Below, one piece after another: positions 61,453-64,000 of a stretch of 64,000 nt of DNA. The position numbers and the translations under genes are program-made. Within the stretch, counting starts at the first letter, position 1, and every line of letters starts with the position of its first letter. This DNA comes from Flavobacteriaceae bacterium (GTDB taxonomy: Bacteria > Bacteroidota > Bacteroidia > Flavobacteriales > Flavobacteriaceae), in NCBI GenBank assembly GCA_018669795.1, contig JABHSQ010000020.1:1-64000 (forward strand), read 5' to 3'. Under the pieces are notes generated by a model. That model was not told where the DNA came from, ran no database searches, and saw only the letters and a program-made list of their open reading frames with translations.

Positions 61453-62867
61453 AATACCTAATTACATGTGTTTTCATGTTTTGGATAGTTTCATTGCTTT
61501 CTCAAAACAAAGAAGTGCTTTATGGCTTAGAAGAAACCCCACAAGCGATGCTCTTAAATCCAGGGAGTAGAATCTCTTATGAGTATCATTTTGGAGTTCC
61601 GCTTTTATCTCATATCCATGTTAATGGTGGTTCATCTGGTGTTTCAGTATATGATATATTTCAAGAATCAAGTTTAGATATTAATACTCGCATTAGTAAT
61701 AAAATATTCGAATTAGAAAATACAGATTTTTTTACTGCAACTCAACAATTAGAGATATTAAATTTTGGCTGGAAAAATAAAAAAAATTATTATTTTTCAG
61801 GAGGTATTTACCAAGAATTTGATTTTATATTATATTTTCCTAAAGATTTAGCAATTTTAGCTTGGGAAGGGAATGCTAATTATATTGGAAAAGAATTTAA
61901 CTTAGGTGAAATAAATGTTTCAGGAGATTTATTAACGGTATATCATTTTGGGGTAAATAAAAAAATAAATAAAAAAATTACTGTTGGAGTTAGAGCAAAA
62001 TTATATTCCAGTATGCTAAGTTTTAGCAGCACTAGTAATTCGGGTACTTTTGTGACAATACCTAGTGAATCTGGAGATAATATTTATGATCATATAGTAA
62101 GTAATGCAACTATAAATGTAAATACTTCAGGGATCACTTCTTTAAGTGATTTAGATACTAGGACTCAAGTAATAAACAAACTCCTAGGAAGGTCATTTTT
62201 TGGAGGAAATTTAGGTATTGGAGTTGATTTAGGCGCAACTTACGAAATAAATGAAAAATGGACTGCAAGTGCTAGTATACTCGATTTAGGCGCTATTTTT
62301 CATAAAAAAAATATTGAATCTTATCAAGTAAGTGGCGAATATAACTTGGACGGAATAGAATTATTATTTCCACCTTTAGGTAATGGAGATTCTTCACTGC
62401 CTTATTACGAAGATTTAATTGATGATATTGGGGCAGCCTTTACAATAGATACCATTTATAATTCTTATATTCAAATGCGCCCTGTTAAAATGTATGCTTC
62501 TGTTAAATATAATTTTGGTCAAGCAATAGGAGGTGATAAAACTTGTAATTGTTTAAAAATGGGAGAAAATCAAAAATACAATCAATCTATTGGTTTTCAA
62601 TATTTTAGTATTATTAGACCCAAAGGGCCACAAATCGCTGCAACTTTATTTTATTATCACCGATTGTCAGATTATTTTTCCGTAAAAGCAACCTATACTG
62701 CAGATTCCTATTCTTATTCAAATGTTGGATTGGGTTTAATAACTAATATTAAGATGGTTAATTTCTATATAGTGGCTGATAATCTACAATGGTACTCTAA
62801 TTTAGCAAAGGCTAAAAGTGTATCTTTACAGTTCGGGTTTAATATAATAATAGACAAAAATGAATAA
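61449..62867 (+). CDS. DUF5723-like outer-membrane beta-barrel protein
   Basis: The 472-residue protein has a signal peptide (MKYLITCVFMFWIVSLLSQ). It has regular amphipathic strands with Tyr/Phe and Gly: RISYEYHFGVPLLSHIHVNGG, YYFSGGIYQEFDFILYFP, YHFGVNKKINKKITVGVRAKLY, IGVDLGATYEINEKWTASASILDLG and VSLQFGFNIIIDKNE. The distinctive FGVP...SHIHVNGGSSGVSVYD start fits DUF5723-type barrels common in Bacteroidota. Two Cys near 360 (KTCNCLKMG) may form a disulfide. It shares a 4-nt overlap with the lipoprotein gene upstream and an 8-nt overlap with the next gene. Function is unknown. Confidence 0.78.
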   Translation: MKYLITCVFMFWIVSLLSQNKEVLYGLEETPQAMLLNPGSRISYEYHFGVPLLSHIHVNGGSSGVSVYDIFQESSLDINTRISNKIFELENTDFFTATQQLEILNFGWKNKKNYYFSGGIYQEFDFILYFPKDLAILAWEGNANYIGKEFNLGEINVSGDLLTVYHFGVNKKINKKITVGVRAKLYSSMLSFSSTSNSGTFVTIPSESGDNIYDHIVSNATINVNTSGITSLSDLDTRTQVINKLLGRSFFGGNLGIGVDLGATYEINEKWTASASILDLGAIFHKKNIESYQVSGEYNLDGIELLFPPLGNGDSSLPYYEDLIDDIGAAFTIDTIYNSYIQMRPVKMYASVKYNFGQAIGGDKTCNCLKMGENQKYNQSIGFQYFSIIRPKGPQIAATLFYYHRLSDYFSVKATYTADSYSYSNVGLGLITNIKMVNFYIVADNLQWYSNLAKAKSVSLQFGFNIIIDKNE

Positions 62868-63708
62868 ATTAGTTTTAGGAATATTTCTTTTTATTGGTAT
62901 AATATCTAAAAGTTTTTCCCAAAAATCCTTAAGTGACTATAGTTATGTTATTGTATCAGAACAATTTGAATTTCAACAAGAAAAGGATCAATATCAATTA
63001 AATTCATTAATTAAATTTCTATTTAACAAATATGGATTTCATGCTTATTTTGATAGAGAAGTTCCCTTAAATGTGGTTAGATGCGATGGACTGTGGGCTG
63101 AAGCTGAAGGGACACCTGGATTTATTATGACTAAAGTCCAATTGGTTTTAAGAGATTGTGCTGGAGAAGAAATTTTTAGAACTAACTATGGAAAAAGTAA
63201 AGTTAAAGATTATAAAAAAGCATATTATGAATCTGTTAGAAATGCTTTTGATGATATAATTAATCTTAATATAATCCAAAAAGAAATTGAAGACTTAGGT
63301 ATAGTAATAATTTCAAACCCTCAAATTTTATCTGAAAGCACTAAAAATTCACCTATTTTAGAAACTTCTATAGTCGCTATAAATTCTATAAAGAAAGAGC
63401 CATTAAAAAAAGTTGAACCAACAATAGAAAAAACAATAAAGTTAAATCTTCCTTTAAATAAATATACCAATTATAAGTATATGGGAAAAACTTTTTTATT
63501 GCGAAAAACAGCTATAGGTTATACACTTTATCAAGAATTAAGAGATGCTGATGATGATTTATTATTAATTGGAAAAATTGATGTGAAAAATTCAAAAATT
63601 AATTTCAAAAATAAAAAAGATAAAATAGTTGAGGCCTTTTTTGATACATCTAATCATTTAATTATAGGTAGCGGAAATAAAAGAAAGATATATAATTATA
63701 TTAACTAA
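62860..63708 (+). CDS. Exported protein of unknown function
   Basis: The 282-residue product has a signal peptide (MNKLVLGIFLFIGIISKSFSQ). Residues about 25-140 form a compact alpha/beta unit (YVIVSEQFEFQQEKDQYQLNSLIKF, TPGFIMTKVQLVLRDCAGEEIFRTNYGKSK). After a Ser/Thr/Lys-rich linker (about 150-205), a short beta domain ends the protein (YKYMGKTFLLRKTAIGYTLY ... GKIDVKNSKINF). I do not recognise either part. The start lies inside the barrel gene (8-nt overlap), showing translational coupling with it. Confidence 0.72.
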   Translation: MNKLVLGIFLFIGIISKSFSQKSLSDYSYVIVSEQFEFQQEKDQYQLNSLIKFLFNKYGFHAYFDREVPLNVVRCDGLWAEAEGTPGFIMTKVQLVLRDCAGEEIFRTNYGKSKVKDYKKAYYESVRNAFDDIINLNIIQKEIEDLGIVIISNPQILSESTKNSPILETSIVAINSIKKEPLKKVEPTIEKTIKLNLPLNKYTNYKYMGKTFLLRKTAIGYTLYQELRDADDDLLLIGKIDVKNSKINFKNKKDKIVEAFFDTSNHLIIGSGNKRKIYNYIN

Positions 63709-63762
63709 TTCCCATCCATTTTTTACAGCATAAAAAATAAAACATAAATCATTAATTTTACA

Positions 63763-63770
63763 TATATTTG
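63763..63770 (+). promoter_or_regulatory. -7 element for the terminal lipoprotein gene (TATATTTG)
   Basis: An exact TAnnTTTG match 31 nt before the ATG at 63802, in the 93-bp gap after the preceding operon. No TTG sits at the usual -33 spacing. Confidence 0.5.
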
Positions 63771-63801
63771 TGCTTTGATTAATAAACTTAAACAATAAAT
63801 C

Positions 63802-64000
63802 ATGAAAAAAATTATTTTTTTATTATTAACCGTTCTGATTGTTTCTTGTAGTAGTAGTGATGATCCTAATCCGGTACCATCTTGTTGGGACAGCCCTTCA
63901 TTTGTAGGAACTTGGATTGGTACAGATGAAGCCACAGAAACTCCGACTACAATTACATTGGTATTTAACGACGACGCAACTGGTAGTATAGCTACAGTGG
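63802..64000 (+). CDS. Lipoprotein, partial (lipocalin-like start)
   Basis: The frame runs off the right edge after 66 codons. A lipobox Cys16 (LIVSCSSSDD) is followed by an acidic linker, then WDSPSFVGTWIGTDEATETPTTITLVF. A 'FVGTW' start with following strands is typical of small lipocalin-like lipoproteins of flavobacteria. It overlaps an opposite-strand frame (63723-63935) that I take to be spurious. The remainder lies beyond the window, so no function is assigned. Confidence 0.8.
   Translation, partial: MKKIIFLLLTVLIVSCSSSDDPNPVPSCWDSPSFVGTWIGTDEATETPTTITLVFNDDATGSIATV

Noticed and set aside
63723-63935. 70-residue minus-strand frame at the right edge
   Set aside because: It lies opposite a lipoprotein gene with a clear lipobox and consensus -7 box.

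Overview
The window is a chromosome segment of a low-G+C member of the Bacteroidota, almost certainly a Flavobacteriaceae species and probably marine. The evidence is type IX secretion genes (gldJ, porU, porV), two proteins with T9SS C-terminal sorting domains, many short lipoproteins, TAnnTTTG promoters, almost no Shine-Dalgarno sequences, an NhaD sodium/proton antiporter, and flavobacterial gene orders such as lysS/yqaE/lipB, nhaD-exbB-exbD-tonB-folC and murF-gldJ/porU-porV-cdd-pdhA-pdhC. Most of it is housekeeping sequence.

Layout. 1-5 kb: end of a LysM protein, a small exported protein, a diheme cytochrome-like lipoprotein, an S10 peptidase and lysS. 5-14 kb: a 51-residue Pmp3/YqaE membrane protein, lipB, a large lipoprotein, rnhB, a Porin_10-type barrel, a lipoprotein and an acyl-CoA dehydrogenase. 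13.5-22 kb: anmK, nhaD, an ExbB/ExbD/TonB energy-transduction set, a nine-repeat Asp-box lipoprotein with a T9SS tail, folC and tRNA-Val. 22.1-25.4 kb: the only clearly accessory stretch, starting next to the tRNA. It holds a tRNA-like remnant, a striking 10-bp-phased T-tract block, a small barrel protein, an MHS-type transporter that looks richer in G+C, and an NTF2-like lipoprotein. 25.4-38.3 kb: murF, gldJ, porU, porV, cdd, pdhA, pdhC, an SDR and a SprT-like protein. 38.5-50.2 kb: a T9SS cargo protein with FG-GAP repeats, MlaF/MlaE-type lipid transporter genes, alkaline phosphatase, a GT2/methyltransferase/KAS III group, gcvP, a UbiA-like membrane protein and an ECF sigma/zinc-finger pair. 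50.3-64 kb: an M3 oligopeptidase, purE/purK divergent from a fused hpt-adk gene, obgE, mpl, radC, a DUF7033 deacetylase-like protein, a YjjG-type phosphatase, three overlapping or close genes for exported proteins, and the start of a lipoprotein.

How it fits together. Several blocks serve the cell envelope: peptidoglycan synthesis and recycling (murF, mpl, anmK), T9SS assembly and cargo, TonB energisation, outer-membrane barrels and a lipid-trafficking ABC transporter. A second theme is purine metabolism (purE, purK, hpt-adk). I did not find a defence system, CRISPR array, prophage, transposase or secondary-metabolite cluster. The observations most worth following are the phased T-tract (predicted curved) DNA, the tRNA-like remnant beside tRNA-Val, the hpt-adk fusion, a folC that appears to start at AUC or AUU, a T9SS cargo that also carries a lipobox, and a deacetylase-family protein that seems to have lost its catalytic residues.
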